From assembly GCA_018240285.1 (NCBI GenBank), contig JAFEGA010000029.1, positions 1 to 64,000 on the forward strand: a stretch of DNA of 64,000 nt, given 5' to 3'. This stretch comes from Pseudomonadota bacterium (GTDB lineage Bacteria > Pseudomonadota > Gammaproteobacteria > Burkholderiales > Nitrosomonadaceae). The notes below the pieces were generated by a model that did no database searches, was not told the origin of the DNA, and saw only the letters and a program-made list of their open reading frames with translations. Position numbers and translations under genes: made by a program. This document shows, one piece after another, positions 47,171 through 58,282 of this stretch (the first letter of the stretch is position 1; the number at the start of each line of letters is the position of its first letter).

Positions 47171-49993
47171 ATGTCAGCTTTACCATCTATTAAAGCACAG
47201 GCCTTATCAGAAGGCGATCAACAACATTTGATCAAGGCTTATAAGGCGATTGAGCAAAGTCAGGCCGTCATCGAATTTGATCTCGATGGCACCATACTCA
47301 CTGCCAACACTAATTTCCTTACATTGTTCGGCTATACACTGGAAGATTTGGTGGGTAAACCTCATAGCCAGCTTTGTCCTCCCGGTGCTGCCGATAGCGA
47401 AGAATATAAGAACTTATGGGAGGATTTGCGTGCGGGAAAATATACCAGCGGCGATTTCCGCCGCGTTGCGGCCGATGGGCATGATATATACATTTGCGCC
47501 AGTTATATCCCCGTGCTGGATAGCAGTGATAAGCCGTGCAAGGTCGTTAAAGTAGCCAGTGATATTACGGCGAGGAAAACCAAATCGCTCGAAGATGATG
47601 GGAAAATCGAAGCTATCAATCAAACACAAGCGGTTATCGAGTTTGATCTCAATGGCTTTGTGCTGGCAGCCAACGAAAGATTCCTGAAGGCGCTGGACTA
47701 TACGCTGCAAGAAGTGGTGGGTAAGCACCATCGTATATTTTGCAGTGAAGCTTATGTGCAAAGCCCGGATTACCAAGCTTTCTGGGAAGATTTGCGTGCC
47801 GGTAAACATAAGCACGGTGAATTCATGCGGTTAAACCGGCAAGGCCGGCCGGTATGGTTGCAGGCGACTTATACACCGATCCTGGATGCGGATGGCAAAC
47901 CCTACAAAATCATCAAGTTTGCAAGCGACATTACCGGTGCGAAACTGGTAGCCTTGTCTAATGAAGGCAAAGTTGCTGCAATATCGCGTTCCCAAGGTGT
48001 CATTGAATTCGATCTGGCTGGTAATGTACTGGATGCAAATGAAAACTTCCTCAAACTGATGGGTTATACGCTGAAAGAAATTAAGGGACAGCATCACCGC
48101 ATTTTTGTCGACAAGGATGAAGCGGCCAGTGGCGCTTACCGTGCTTTCTGGCAGAAGCTCGGCGAGGGTGAGTTTTATTCGGGTGAGTATTTACGCTTAG
48201 GTAAGAATGGCAAGCGGATATGGATTCAGGCCACGTATAACCCGATTCTTGATCTGCACGGTCAGCCCGTGCGGGTAGTGAAGTATTGCAGTGATATCAC
48301 CGAATCGAAACTGCATGCTATGGAGATGACTGCGCGAATGGACGCTGTATCGAACAGCAGTTGTATTTTGGAATTATCTGCCGATGGTCATATTCTCAAT
48401 GCTAATGAGAAGATGCAGAATGCGCTTGGTTACGGACTTGAAGACCTCGTGGGTAAATCTGAAAGCCATATTCAATTTGAAGAAGATATTCGCAGTAGTG
48501 TGAGTACTGATGTTTGGCGTTCCATGCGTGAAGGGCAGGCAAGAAATATTGAAGTCAGGCGCAAGGGTACAGGCGGAACTGAGCGGTGGTTTCTGGCTAA
48601 TTTCAGTCCGGTTATGGGGCTGGACGGGCTGCTGGCAAAGGTGATGATGCTGGCTGATGATATTACAGAGGCCAAACTGAACCGGCTGGATGCTGAAGGT
48701 AAAATGAGCGCTATTGATCGCTCGCAGGCGGTTATCGAATTTGATATGAGCGGTAAAGTGCTGATGGCGAATGATAACTTTCTTAAACTGACCGGCTACA
48801 CTTTGGATGACATCAAGGGCCGGCATCATCGCATGTTTGTCGATCCGGAAGAGACTGCAAATACAAAATATCAAGCGTTCTGGGAACGACTGGCACGAGG
48901 CGAATTTGAATCGGGCGAATACAAGCGGATCGGTAAAAATAACCGCGAAATCTGGATTCAAGCCACCTATAACCCGATTCTCGATCCCCAGGGAAATCCA
49001 GCCAGAGTCGTGAAGTTTGCTTCCGATATCACTGCCGCAAAACTGCATACCTCGGAGTTTGAAGCGAAAGTATCGGCAATCGACCGCGGACAAGCGGTTA
49101 TCGAATTCGATCTGAATGGTCATGTGCTCAATGCCAATCGCAATTTCCTGACCGCAATGGGTTATACATTGCGTGAAATACAAAATCAGCACCACAGCAT
49201 TTTTTGCACCGGTGAATATACCCAGAGCAAGGAATACCGCGATTTCTGGCTGCGGTTGAGTGAAGGTGAATTCATGAGCGGGCGTTTTCATCGTATCGGT
49301 AAATTCGGCCGCGATGTTTGGATACAAGCGACCTATAACCCAATTTTCGATCTCAACGGAAAAGTGATGAAAGTCGTGAAATATGCGCACGATGTCACGA
49401 ACGAAGTGAAGTTGGAGAAACGCATTGCAGCAGGTGCTGCGGAAATGAATATCCGGGTGCGCAAACTGGTCGAAAGTGTCGAAGCAATCGCTGCTAATTC
49501 AGGTATGGCTGCAGATCTGGCCCAAGATTCTTCCACGGCAGCGCAATCCGGCTTCGATGCACTGCAAAAATCGATTGCTGCAATCACAGCAATTCAGACC
49601 AGTTCCGCGCGTGTATCGGAAATCGTGAGTGTTATCGGGGATATCGCCAATCAAACCAATTTGCTCGCATTCAATGCGGCCATCGAAGCAGCGCGTGCCG
49701 GCGAGCATGGCGTCGGTTTTTCGGTGGTAGCCGATGAAGTGCGAAAACTGGCGGAACGCAGTTCGGTCGCGGCACGCGAAATCACTAAATTGATTGACGA
49801 ATCGACGCAGCATGTCGAGAAAGGGGCGGAAGTTAGCCGGGAAGCGTCGCGCAGTTTTGAAGGCATTATGTCCGGTGTCGCTCGAACCAGTAAGAGTGTG
49901 GCGGAAATTGCCGAATCGGCGGAAAGTCAAAGCACGATGGCTAAAGAAGTCAGCCAGCTGATTGAACAAATCGCCAACAGCAAAGCAGAATAA
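47171..49993 (+). CDS. Soluble methyl-accepting chemotaxis protein with six PAS domains
   Basis: 940 aa without a transmembrane helix. Six tandem PAS units of about 120 residues occupy residues 30-750; each starts with a helix of the type [14 protein letters not shown] and ends in KVVKxxSDIT, and most contain the WxQATYNPI strand typical of Aer-like/energy-sensing PAS domains. The fourth unit is the most diverged. Residues about 755-940 are the MCP signalling hairpin with [18 protein letters not shown] at the tip; the C-terminal helix is short. It should sense a cytoplasmic cue such as redox or bound cofactor and signal through CheA/CheW. A triple-CheW gene follows directly. Confidence 0.9.
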   Translation: MSALPSIKAQALSEGDQQHLIKAYKAIEQSQAVIEFDLDGTILTANTNFLTLFGYTLEDLVGKPHSQLCPPGAADSEEYKNLWEDLRAGKYTSGDFRRVAADGHDIYICASYIPVLDSSDKPCKVVKVASDITARKTKSLEDDGKIEAINQTQAVIEFDLNGFVLAANERFLKALDYTLQEVVGKHHRIFCSEAYVQSPDYQAFWEDLRAGKHKHGEFMRLNRQGRPVWLQATYTPILDADGKPYKIIKFASDITGAKLVALSNEGKVAAISRSQGVIEFDLAGNVLDANENFLKLMGYTLKEIKGQHHRIFVDKDEAASGAYRAFWQKLGEGEFYSGEYLRLGKNGKRIWIQATYNPILDLHGQPVRVVKYCSDITESKLHAMEMTARMDAVSNSSCILELSADGHILNANEKMQNALGYGLEDLVGKSESHIQFEEDIRSSVSTDVWRSMREGQARNIEVRRKGTGGTERWFLANFSPVMGLDGLLAKVMMLADDITEAKLNRLDAEGKMSAIDRSQAVIEFDMSGKVLMANDNFLKLTGYTLDDIKGRHHRMFVDPEETANTKYQAFWERLARGEFESGEYKRIGKNNREIWIQATYNPILDPQGNPARVVKFASDITAAKLHTSEFEAKVSAIDRGQAVIEFDLNGHVLNANRNFLTAMGYTLREIQNQHHSIFCTGEYTQSKEYRDFWLRLSEGEFMSGRFHRIGKFGRDVWIQATYNPIFDLNGKVMKVVKYAHDVTNEVKLEKRIAAGAAEMNIRVRKLVESVEAIAANSGMAADLAQDSSTAAQSGFDALQKSIAAITAIQTSSARVSEIVSVIGDIANQTNLLAFNAAIEAARAGEHGVGFSVVADEVRKLAERSSVAAREITKLIDESTQHVEKGAEVSREASRSFEGIMSGVARTSKSVAEIAESAESQSTMAKEVSQLIEQIANSKAE

Positions 49994-50000
49994 AACGGCG

Positions 50001-51515
50001 ATGATGAACTTGACTACAACACAAGCGGGATATGGCGGATTCCGCCTCGCCGGTATGGATCTCGCCTTGCCGATGGAAACTTTGCGCGAAGTGACTCCCT
50101 GCGGTGCGTTGGCGAAATTGCCATGCGCCGCACCGTACGTGATCGGCGGTATTGATTTACGCGGCGTCATGGTGCCGGTTATTGATCTGCGCATCGTACT
50201 GGATCTGGCCATTACGGATATTTCGTTTCCCAATGTCATTATCATGGCGCATGAGAACAAACTTCTGGGCTTGCTCGCGGAAACAGTAACCGGGATATTT
50301 AGCGGTGACGAAAAAAATACCAACCGTGTCAGCTTTGCTGCGGCTGATCTTCCGGTGTACTGCGGTTGTATCCGGCGTGACGATGACGGTGTGCTGGTTA
50401 ATTTATTGTCTCCGGCGGCACTGATCATGTTAAAAGATGTTCCCGTGACTGAAGATCCCGAATCGAGGCGCTTGCTTAGTGCTGCCAGTGCAGAAGAGGC
50501 AGCTCAAGACGGCAAAGTGTGTCCTATGCTGTTGATGCGCTGCGGTTCAATCGCGTTCGCTATCGACGCGATGGCAGTTCATACGACGATTTCGGACTTT
50601 ACGATCGAGCACTCGGCGATAGCAATGGGCGATTGCCGGGGAGTTATCGATTACAACGGCAACAATGTGCCCGTGCTCGATTTGATGAATCTCTGCGGAC
50701 TCGGCAAATTGGATTTGACCATGCATTTGCAAGCTTTTTTAATTCTCTTGCCGCAAGGAATGGTTGCACTGCTTATAGACAAAGTCATTGATGTTGTACG
50801 CATTCACACGAGTGAAATCATCGCGATGCCGGCTTACACAGTACCAAGACCTTCTTTGTTCTGCGGTGTTTTACCGGATACTGCCGCGCAGCGTAAATTG
50901 GAGATGGCATCGCAGTATTTCGTATTGGATGAAGCAGCGCTTAAAACCGATGCACAAGTGGTGAGTCTCGCCAATGTCAATACAACTGGTCAGTCTGCGG
51001 TAAACCGGCATTCTGCGCAAAAAAGCGCAGCGGTCAGCGGTCAACCGGAAAAACGGCGCAATATGATCACCTATCAACTGAGCGGTGAAACTGCTTCACC
51101 CTTCGAGCAAATAAAAGAAATTTTGCCGTTTACCGACGATATCCCTATTTTCGACCAAGGCGGGCCCATGTTGGGAATGACCGTAGTACGCGGATGCAGC
51201 ATCCCGGTGGTTTGCTTGAGCCGGTTGGTGACCGGAAAGTCTATGCGAAGAACCGCTGCAACCAGCGTCTTGGTTGTGGAAGTCGATAACGAGGCGATGG
51301 GTTTCGCAATTCCTGCGCTCGAATCGATTGAACCGGCGCAATGGGAACCTGAGTTGCCTCAACTGGGCGGATCCGGGCGGAATAGTCTGATGCTGGCGAT
51401 ACATTCCAACAAGCTGGCGCAAATCGGAGCGAATGATTCTATCCGTATGCTACCGGTTTTAGATCTGGAAAAAATCGCCAGAGCCTTTCGGACAAAGCGA
51501 TTGATCCCGGCTTAA
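50001..51515 (+). CDS. Triple-CheW scaffold protein
   Basis: 504 aa from the ATG at 50001, seven bases after the receptor stop (a start at 49962 would overlap it). Three CheW-like domains are seen at about 5-140 (FRLAGMDLALPMETLREV, then GGIDLRGVMVPVIDLR), 165-310 (MRCGSIAFAIDAMAVHTTIS, then NNVPVLDLMNLCG) and 350-500 (FEQIKEILPFTDDIPIF, then GCSIPVVCLSRL). CheW domains bridge receptors to CheA, so this protein may clamp the six-PAS receptor into arrays or act as a dedicated adaptor. Multi-CheW proteins are uncommon. Confidence 0.82.
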   Translation: MMNLTTTQAGYGGFRLAGMDLALPMETLREVTPCGALAKLPCAAPYVIGGIDLRGVMVPVIDLRIVLDLAITDISFPNVIIMAHENKLLGLLAETVTGIFSGDEKNTNRVSFAAADLPVYCGCIRRDDDGVLVNLLSPAALIMLKDVPVTEDPESRRLLSAASAEEAAQDGKVCPMLLMRCGSIAFAIDAMAVHTTISDFTIEHSAIAMGDCRGVIDYNGNNVPVLDLMNLCGLGKLDLTMHLQAFLILLPQGMVALLIDKVIDVVRIHTSEIIAMPAYTVPRPSLFCGVLPDTAAQRKLEMASQYFVLDEAALKTDAQVVSLANVNTTGQSAVNRHSAQKSAAVSGQPEKRRNMITYQLSGETASPFEQIKEILPFTDDIPIFDQGGPMLGMTVVRGCSIPVVCLSRLVTGKSMRRTAATSVLVVEVDNEAMGFAIPALESIEPAQWEPELPQLGGSGRNSLMLAIHSNKLAQIGANDSIRMLPVLDLEKIARAFRTKRLIPA

Positions 51516-51701
51516 AGAAAGTTAATGGAGAATGACGGTCAGCTCAAAGAATTACGCGGAATCTGTGCATGGTGGAGTCAATCGAGCATTTCCTAGATTT
51601 CAAAACTCAAGCCGGTAATCAATAACCGACCGATTGCGGTCCGTTTATTACACAAGTTCTCGTGATACGCCCGCAATCGAAATCACCCATGAAAATAAGA
51701 A

Positions 51702-51724
51702 AGATCGGTGACAAAAGCCGATCT
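51702..51724. terminator. Stem-loop at the convergent CheW/rluB ends
   Basis: AGATCGG (51702-51708) pairs with CCGATCT (51718-51724) around TGACAAAAG. It overlaps the last two bases of rluB. The T tract is poor. Confidence 0.5.
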
Positions 51725-52550
51725 ATTCAATCAAACGCAACAGCCGCCGTGTTTCTTTCTCGTCCAATTCCAGCCACTGCCCGCGTTTGATTCGCGGTGG
51801 CAGGTTGAGCGGGCCGAAGCGCACGCGCATCAGGCGGCTGACGGTGATGCCGATCGCTTCGAACATGCGCCGCACTTCGCGGTTTTTGCCTTCTTTCAGG
51901 ATGATGCGGTACCAGTGATTCGCGCCTTCGCCACCCTGGTCGGCGAGATAGGTAAACGCCGCCTGGCCGTCTTCAAGTTGAACGCCGGTGGTGAGCTGCT
52001 TCATTTGTTCTTCGCTGAGTTCGCCGAGTATGCGCACGGCGTATTCGCGTTCCATTTCAAAGCGCGGGTGCATCAAGCGGTTGGCCAATGTGCCATCGTT
52101 GGTGAAGATCAGCAGCCCGCTGGTATTGAAGTCTAGCCGCCCGATGGCGATCCATTTGGACGAGCGCAGATGCGGCAGCTTGTCGAAAACGGAAGGGCGG
52201 CCTTCCGGATCGTGCCGGCTGACGATTTCACCTTCCGGTTTGTGATACAGCAACACTTTGGGCAATTCCTCTTCATGCACGCGGATCACACGCCGTCCGA
52301 CGCGAATGACATCGCCCGGACCGGCGCGGTCACCGAGCACGGCGGTTTTGCCGTTGATGCTGACTTCACCGCTGGCGATCAGTGTTTCCATTTCGCGCCG
52401 CGAACCCAATCCCCTGTGCGCCAGCAGCTTTTGCAGTTTGAAAGTGGCCGATGGCGGTGCAGGTGGGGTGACGGGTGTGGTTTTTGCCGCATCGCGCTGA
52501 GCGGCAGGCGCTTTTTTCTTTGCCGGTCTGATCGGCCTGTTTACTTTCAT
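51723..52550 (-). CDS. rluB: 23S rRNA pseudouridine synthase RluB
   Basis: 275 aa. Residues 1-35 are a Lys/Ala/Pro-rich leader; an S4 domain (KLQKLLAHRGLGSRREMETLI) follows, then the synthase domain with the catalytic aspartate in IGRLDFNTSGLLI. The family makes pseudouridine 2605 of 23S rRNA. KEGKNREVRRMFEAIG is the RsuA-family motif. RluE/RluF-like alternatives are less likely from the length and S4 domain. Confidence 0.9.
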   Translation of the reverse strand: MKVNRPIRPAKKKAPAAQRDAAKTTPVTPPAPPSATFKLQKLLAHRGLGSRREMETLIASGEVSINGKTAVLGDRAGPGDVIRVGRRVIRVHEEELPKVLLYHKPEGEIVSRHDPEGRPSVFDKLPHLRSSKWIAIGRLDFNTSGLLIFTNDGTLANRLMHPRFEMEREYAVRILGELSEEQMKQLTTGVQLEDGQAAFTYLADQGGEGANHWYRIILKEGKNREVRRMFEAIGITVSRLMRVRFGPLNLPPRIKRGQWLELDEKETRRLLRLIE

Positions 52551-52716
52551 GACTATTTAACCTTGGGAATTTCTGACTGGAAAATGACGGCTTGGCGAGC
52601 CGTGAGATGCGGAATTTTAAACCATCCGCTGCTCGGACATGAATTTATCTATCGATAATCGGGCCGGGCACGGCATTACGGATATATATTAGCGCACGCG
52701 GGCGGTATCTCCCTTG

Positions 52717-55700
52717 TCAGAAGGCCAAATTATCGGCTGCCAGACCGGTGCCGTCGTTATGCGTCACGATACTGAGCACCTGCAGATCGGCCGCAGTGAT
52801 GGTGTCGTCACCGCCCGATCCGGCGGTATACAGTACCAGCGCGGTCTGAGTCGTTGAGAAATTCATGATGAACAGGTGTTCTTCACCCGTGGCGATGCCG
52901 GAAAAATCGATTTCTTCTCCCAGCTCGGTTACAAGATTCGCCAACCCGGGCGTCGTGAAAGCGGATAGCGCAATCTCGATTTCGCTGTCGGACAACACGG
53001 TTGCTTCCTGATTGGCGCCACCAACAATGGCCTGATTTCCCAGATCGATGCCGTCACTGGCCGAGTAATCTAAAGTGCCGTCGATATCATCGTCGAGCGT
53101 TGTTTTTAATGCACCGCTGATTTGAATCAAGTCGTCGGTGGCATCGTTGGCGTTGGCATCGAATTGCGTGATGGTGTCCGCTCCGCTGCTCCCGCCTGCT
53201 GCGGCGCCATCCGAGGTTGCGCTATAGATGATGGTTTGGCGGGTATTGTCGTTGGCACTGCTGCCCAGAGTGATCGTATCCGCACCGGCATTGCCCGTGA
53301 TGCTGTCACTGCCCGCGCCGCTGGTGATGCTGTCATTGCCCGCGCCGCCGATGAGCGTATCGCTGCCGGTACCGCCGGAAAGGGCGTCACCACCGGCACC
53401 GCCGGTGATGCTGTCGTTACCGGTGCCGCCGGTGATCGTGAAGGTGCCGTCGGTTTCCGCGCTGCCAATGAATGTCAGCACACCGGAGTTGGCGGCATTC
53501 GATAGCGTTAATGTGGCGCTCGCGGCGACTAAGGTATCTTTGGTGGTAATGGAAACATCGGTATTGGTATTGCTCAGTGTGATGGTTTCGATATTTTTGA
53601 CGGCATCAAAGTCATTCTCGGCAGTCAATGCGGTATTGCCTGTCAGTGCGATAGTATCGGAGCCCGATCCACCGTCAACAGTATCCGCGCTGGTTAAACC
53701 GCTGAAGGCGGCAAACGAAAAAATATCGTTGCCGGATCCGCAGGTCAATGTATCGTGTCCCAAGCCCGCGGTGATGTTGTTGCTTCCAGATCCGCCGTCT
53801 ATCGTGTCATTGCCCGAGCCGCCTTTGATGGTATCGGCTGCGCCCCCGCCGGTGATATTGAACGTGCCATCCGTTTCCGCGCTGCCGTCAAACGTCAATG
53901 CACCGGTCGTCAGCGTCGTTGCTAGCAGTGTCAGCGTGGCACCGGCGGCAACCAGCGCATCCTTGGAAGTGATTGAAACTGACGTGGTGGTATTGGCAAC
54001 GGTGATTACTTCGATATTACTGACATTATCAAAGTTAGTTGCAGCGACCGCCGTGGTGCCGGTCAAGGCGACGGTATCGACGCCGCTGCCGCCGTCCACG
54101 GTGTCCGCAGTGGTGAGGCCGGTACCGGCGGCAAACGTGATGGTATCGTCACCGCCGCCACCGGCAATGCTATCCGTGCCGGTGCCACACGTGATGCTAT
54201 CGGCGTCACTGCCGCCCGTAATGGTGTCATTGCAAGCGCCGCTGCTGGTGATATTGAATGCGCCATCGGATTCCGCCGCGCCGTTAAAAGTGAAGCCACC
54301 GGTAGTCGAGGTGGATAACGTTAATGTAGCGCCCGCGGCGACCAAAGTATCCTTAGCCGTGATCGTGACAACCGTGGTGGTGTTGGCGAGTGTAATGGTT
54401 TCGATGTTGCTGACGTGATCGAAGTCGGTTGACGCCGTGAAAGCGGTATTGCCGGTCAACGCGACCGTGTCCGTTCCGCTGCCGCCGTCTATCGTATCGC
54501 CGCTGGTTAAACCGGAAACCGCAGCCAGTGTGAAAGTATCATTGCCCGATTCTCCAGCCAGATTGTCATTGCCCAAACCGGCGATGATGCTATCGTTTCC
54601 GTTGCCGCCGGTAAGGGTGTCGTTTCCCGAACCGCCGGTAATCGTGTCGTTACCGGTGCCGCCCGTGATATTGAACGTGCCGTTGGTTTCCGCTGCGCCG
54701 TTAAATGTCAGTACACCGGCATTGGCGGCATTCGATAACGTCAAGGTTGCGCCTGCCGCGACCAGGTTATTCACCGTGGTAATGGTGACTGCGGTATTTA
54801 CCATGTCAGGCAGCGTAATGGCTTCGATATTACTGACATTATTGAACTGAGCGGCAGTAACCGCCGTGGTGCCGGTCAGTGTGACCGTGTCGGTTCCTGT
54901 GCCGCCGTTTACTGTGTCGGTCGTCAAACCGGTGCCGGCAACAAAAGTGAACGTATCGTCACCGGCGCCGCCGGTAATGTTGTCGACGCCCGTACCACCG
55001 GTAATTTTGAAGCTGCCGTTGGTTTCCGCGCTGCCGTTAAAGGTCAAGATGCCGGAATTGGCGGCATTCGATAGTGTTAAGGCTGCGCCCGCCGCCACTA
55101 AGGTATCTTGCGTGGTGATGGCGACAGCCGTGCTGGTGTTGGCCAATGTGATGGTTTCGATGTTTTTAACGCTGTTGAAATTGGTGGCCGCCACCACCGT
55201 ATTGCCGGTTAGCGCCACCGTGTCCGTTCCGGCGCCGCCATCCACTGTATCCGCGCTGGTGAGACCGGTGCCTGCGGCAAATGTAAATGTATCGTCGCCC
55301 GCGCCGGTCGTGAGGCTGCTGGTTCCCGTACCTGCGGTGATGTTGAAGTTGCCGGTTGTGCCCGCGATTGCGCCGGTTAACGTCGAGCCGGTAAATCCCG
55401 TAACCGTTACGGTATCGCCATCGGCAACACCCGTGACCGCGAGATTGGACGCGCCTGCCGCGATAGCAATGCCGTCGTCAACCGTATTGTCGGCTACGGC
55501 AACACTAATCGTGCCGCTGGTTGGATTTGAAACCGTCAGATTGCCGGTTAAATTCGTAATATTGACAGTGCCTGCCGCGCCGCCGCCCGAAGTAATCGTC
55601 AGTGCAGTATTGTTGGGCAGGGCAGCGGCATCGATGCTCACGGTATCGGATGCCGCACCGGCGGCTACATTCACGGATGCGGCGGCTGATCCCGTGGCGA

Positions 55701-58194
55701 TGCTGATGCCGTTATCGCCTGCATTGGCTGTCGTTACCGTCAGCGTTCCGCTCAAATTCGCCGCAGCAATATCGCCGACCAAGTTATTCACCACCAATGC
55801 CGAGGCGCTGGCCGCTGCCAACGTCAACGCGGTATTTTGCGCCAGTGCCGCAGCATTGACGGTCACGGTATCGCTGGCATTATTTGCAATCAGGTTCAGC
55901 GCGGCGGAACCGGTGGTGACGGTGCGCGCGTTGGTGGTGTCGTCGCCCAATTCATAAGTTTCGATATTGGCCAAGATCGTTACCGCACCATCGCTGGCAA
56001 TGGTGACTTTTTCACTGCCTGGAGCCGTGATGGTGCCGGTGAAGCTTTGATTTTGTGACGCGGTGAGTGTGACCGCTGCGCCCGAGGCTAAAGTCAGCGC
56101 TTCGACATTGGTGATCGTGGCGCTAGTGATATTGGCGCCTGTTGCCAAGCTGAGGATGTCGTCCACTGTAGCGTCGCCGGAAATCGTACCGGTATAGATC
56201 AATGCACCAAGGTTAAACGTAATGGCATCGGATGCCGAATTCGCCGTAACACTGGTAGCGGCGCTGGTAACGGTTATTGCGCGCGTATCGGTGGAATCGT
56301 CCGCGATCACATAATTTTCTACATTTGCCAGCGTCGTAATAGCGCCATCTCCCGCGATGGTGATTTTTTCACCGTTAGCACCCGTACCCGGTGCTGTGAT
56401 AGTGCCAGTGAAGAGTTGATTTTGCGAAGCGGACATCGTGACATCATGCGTTCCCGTTACACCCGTCGCATCAAAGGATAGATTGGGGAAGTTAAGCACA
56501 ATGGCGGCGGCGATACTGGAGCCATCCTGCACGCTCAGCGTATTGTCACCGGCGCTGCCATCCAATATGACTGCCGTCATTACCAGCGGTGTCCACGCCG
56601 CTGCTGTCGAAATGGACAGCACGTCATTGGCTGTCGTGCCGGAAAATGGCGTGGCATTGGTCGGCAAGTAGGAAAAAACAGTCGCCGGAGATGAAGAACC
56701 GCCACCGCCGCCGCCGCTCGTTGGGGGTGGTGGAAGCGGATCTGATAATCCATCGCCGTCCACATCGCCAACGGCAGGACCGGCGGCTGCGATTGCAGTG
56801 GTTAAAGCCGATCCCGTTGTGCTGGTTACGGTATCCCGCACGTTACCCGCCGCCGCACCGGATTCCATTGCCGTTTCGATATTGTTAGCAACAATTTGCA
56901 CGGCTGCGATATTGGCGAGTACGGTTGATTTATCCGTGCTGCTTGTGGCTGCATCGACGATAGCCTGGTTTAAATTGGCGATCGCTTGCGATGCGTCGGC
57001 CAATAACGCGCCGATTTTGAGCAATACGGTATGATCGGTGCTGGCGCTCAATGCGGCATCCTGAATGAGCCGGGAAATAACGCTGTTGTCTGCCAAATCC
57101 ACAGCGCTTGTTTGACTGGCAAGCGAAGCGGCCAAGGTTTCGTATGCGAGATCAATAGCGGCGGCCTCACCCGCTACAACACCCGCGCCATTCAATAAAG
57201 CCGCTATTTGCTTGACGAGCAATCCGATTTGTGTTGCTGCGACATGCGCCGCTAAAGCGCTGCCGGTTGCGGTTGTGTTGGTGTCTGTGCGGATGGTTTC
57301 TTGAATCGGGTCGAAGTGAAGCAGATCGATATCCTTATCCAGACCCAAGGATGACAATATATGTGCGTTTGCTTCAGCGGTACCGCCATCGTTTTGCGCT
57401 ATTTTATCGATCAACGTTGTCAGCGGATTGATCACAGTTGAACCGGGCGGTGCTGTCATCGAACCCGCAAAAGGTTTGCCGGTGGCGATATCGATTCCCC
57501 CGGATGCGATTAAATGACCAAATCCGGCTGTACCCGGCAGTAAGAAATTGCCTGTGGCGTCCGTTATCGCGCTGGATTCTCCGGGATTGAGCACGCCATC
57601 GGCGTTCAAATCGGCCAATACCAACGCGCCTTTTACATACCCATCGATGACTTTTCCGCCGATGCCTGTGGTCAACAGCGCTTTAGCTGATGAAACACTG
57701 GCGCCGTCTTGATTGACTTGGGCGATTACTTGCTGCAAAACTGCCAAACTGGTGGCTTGCCCGCCTCGCTCGATGGAGTAAAAAGAAGCGACTTCAACCT
57801 TATTATTGAATTGCGCTGCTGCCGCACCCCACTGGCTATCGGCTTTGCCCACCGATGCCAGCGCCGTTGCCGCCCAGTGTATGACCGCTCCGCGGCTTTC
57901 GCCCGCATTTAGCATGTCTTCTATTGCAGCAATGGCCCATGCCTTATTTTCTGCACTGACCAGGGAGTTAACGGTATTTTCTACGAATTGGCTGGCAAAC
58001 TCATGATTAGAGAGTGTGTCTGAATAGAGCGACTGTTTAAATATTTCAGTCTGCGCAAGCACGCTGGCCAGATCCTCAACGGAACCGGCGGTGTTATCAA
58101 TAAAAGCGATAAATTCGCTTAAATAACGTGCCCCCGGCGCTGCTCTGAACATCGCGACAACTGTCTGTATTACTTCCAGTTGTTTGCCATTCAT
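52717..58194 (-). CDS. Giant RTX / S-layer-like secreted protein
   Basis: 1825 aa, Ala/Thr/Gly/Asp-rich and almost Cys-free. Residues 1-120 resemble the helical N-terminal domain of DUF4214/RTX surface proteins; about 180-230 contains a calcium-type loop (LADLNADGVLNPGES); a Pro/Gly hinge (PPPPTSGGGGGG, about 485-500) separates the N-terminal third. Beta-rich repeats of two further types follow, then about 1010-1640 five copies of a block of some 100-130 residues (TVDGGSGTDTVALTGNT to FNITGGTGNDTITGG). GGxGxD nonapeptides bind calcium, and the C terminus (ending LAADNLAF) looks like a type I secretion signal. It is probably an S-layer, adhesin or matrix protein exported by a T1SS not in this window. 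Confidence 0.85.
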   Translation of the reverse strand: MNGKQLEVIQTVVAMFRAAPGARYLSEFIAFIDNTAGSVEDLASVLAQTEIFKQSLYSDTLSNHEFASQFVENTVNSLVSAENKAWAIAAIEDMLNAGESRGAVIHWAATALASVGKADSQWGAAAAQFNNKVEVASFYSIERGGQATSLAVLQQVIAQVNQDGASVSSAKALLTTGIGGKVIDGYVKGALVLADLNADGVLNPGESSAITDATGNFLLPGTAGFGHLIASGGIDIATGKPFAGSMTAPPGSTVINPLTTLIDKIAQNDGGTAEANAHILSSLGLDKDIDLLHFDPIQETIRTDTNTTATGSALAAHVAATQIGLLVKQIAALLNGAGVVAGEAAAIDLAYETLAASLASQTSAVDLADNSVISRLIQDAALSASTDHTVLLKIGALLADASQAIANLNQAIVDAATSSTDKSTVLANIAAVQIVANNIETAMESGAAAGNVRDTVTSTTGSALTTAIAAAGPAVGDVDGDGLSDPLPPPPTSGGGGGGSSSPATVFSYLPTNATPFSGTTANDVLSISTAAAWTPLVMTAVILDGSAGDNTLSVQDGSSIAAAIVLNFPNLSFDATGVTGTHDVTMSASQNQLFTGTITAPGTGANGEKITIAGDGAITTLANVENYVIADDSTDTRAITVTSAATSVTANSASDAITFNLGALIYTGTISGDATVDDILSLATGANITSATITNVEALTLASGAAVTLTASQNQSFTGTITAPGSEKVTIASDGAVTILANIETYELGDDTTNARTVTTGSAALNLIANNASDTVTVNAAALAQNTALTLAAASASALVVNNLVGDIAAANLSGTLTVTTANAGDNGISIATGSAAASVNVAAGAASDTVSIDAAALPNNTALTITSGGGAAGTVNITNLTGNLTVSNPTSGTISVAVADNTVDDGIAIAAGASNLAVTGVADGDTVTVTGFTGSTLTGAIAGTTGNFNITAGTGTSSLTTGAGDDTFTFAAGTGLTSADTVDGGAGTDTVALTGNTVVAATNFNSVKNIETITLANTSTAVAITTQDTLVAAGAALTLSNAANSGILTFNGSAETNGSFKITGGTGVDNITGGAGDDTFTFVAGTGLTTDTVNGGTGTDTVTLTGTTAVTAAQFNNVSNIEAITLPDMVNTAVTITTVNNLVAAGATLTLSNAANAGVLTFNGAAETNGTFNITGGTGNDTITGGSGNDTLTGGNGNDSIIAGLGNDNLAGESGNDTFTLAAVSGLTSGDTIDGGSGTDTVALTGNTAFTASTDFDHVSNIETITLANTTTVVTITAKDTLVAAGATLTLSTSTTGGFTFNGAAESDGAFNITSSGACNDTITGGSDADSITCGTGTDSIAGGGGDDTITFAAGTGLTTADTVDGGSGVDTVALTGTTAVAATNFDNVSNIEVITVANTTTSVSITSKDALVAAGATLTLLATTLTTGALTFDGSAETDGTFNITGGGAADTIKGGSGNDTIDGGSGSNNITAGLGHDTLTCGSGNDIFSFAAFSGLTSADTVDGGSGSDTIALTGNTALTAENDFDAVKNIETITLSNTNTDVSITTKDTLVAASATLTLSNAANSGVLTFIGSAETDGTFTITGGTGNDSITGGAGGDALSGGTGSDTLIGGAGNDSITSGAGSDSITGNAGADTITLGSSANDNTRQTIIYSATSDGAAAGGSSGADTITQFDANANDATDDLIQISGALKTTLDDDIDGTLDYSASDGIDLGNQAIVGGANQEATVLSDSEIEIALSAFTTPGLANLVTELGEEIDFSGIATGEEHLFIMNFSTTQTALVLYTAGSGGDDTITAADLQVLSIVTHNDGTGLAADNLAF

Positions 58195-58282
58195 CAGTAC
58201 CCCTCTAATTTATTCAGATCGCATGCGCAGCGACCGCGCTTTTAAACTGATTCTACTGAATAAATGGATAACAAATTGTTAC

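Noticed and set aside
48374..49390. Minus-strand frame of 338 codons opposite the PAS receptor
   Set aside because: It follows the PAS repeat pattern in antisense and resembles no protein.
53250..55310. Regularly spaced repeats that might suggest a CRISPR array
   Set aside because: The repeats are in-frame protein repeats of 300-400 bp with no short repeat/spacer pattern and no cas genes.
53228..55957. Long plus-strand open frames opposite the RTX gene, rich in Val/Pro/Ala
   Set aside because: They are antisense shadows of the repetitive RTX coding sequence; the composition mirrors the sense repeats and no ribosome sites or families are seen.
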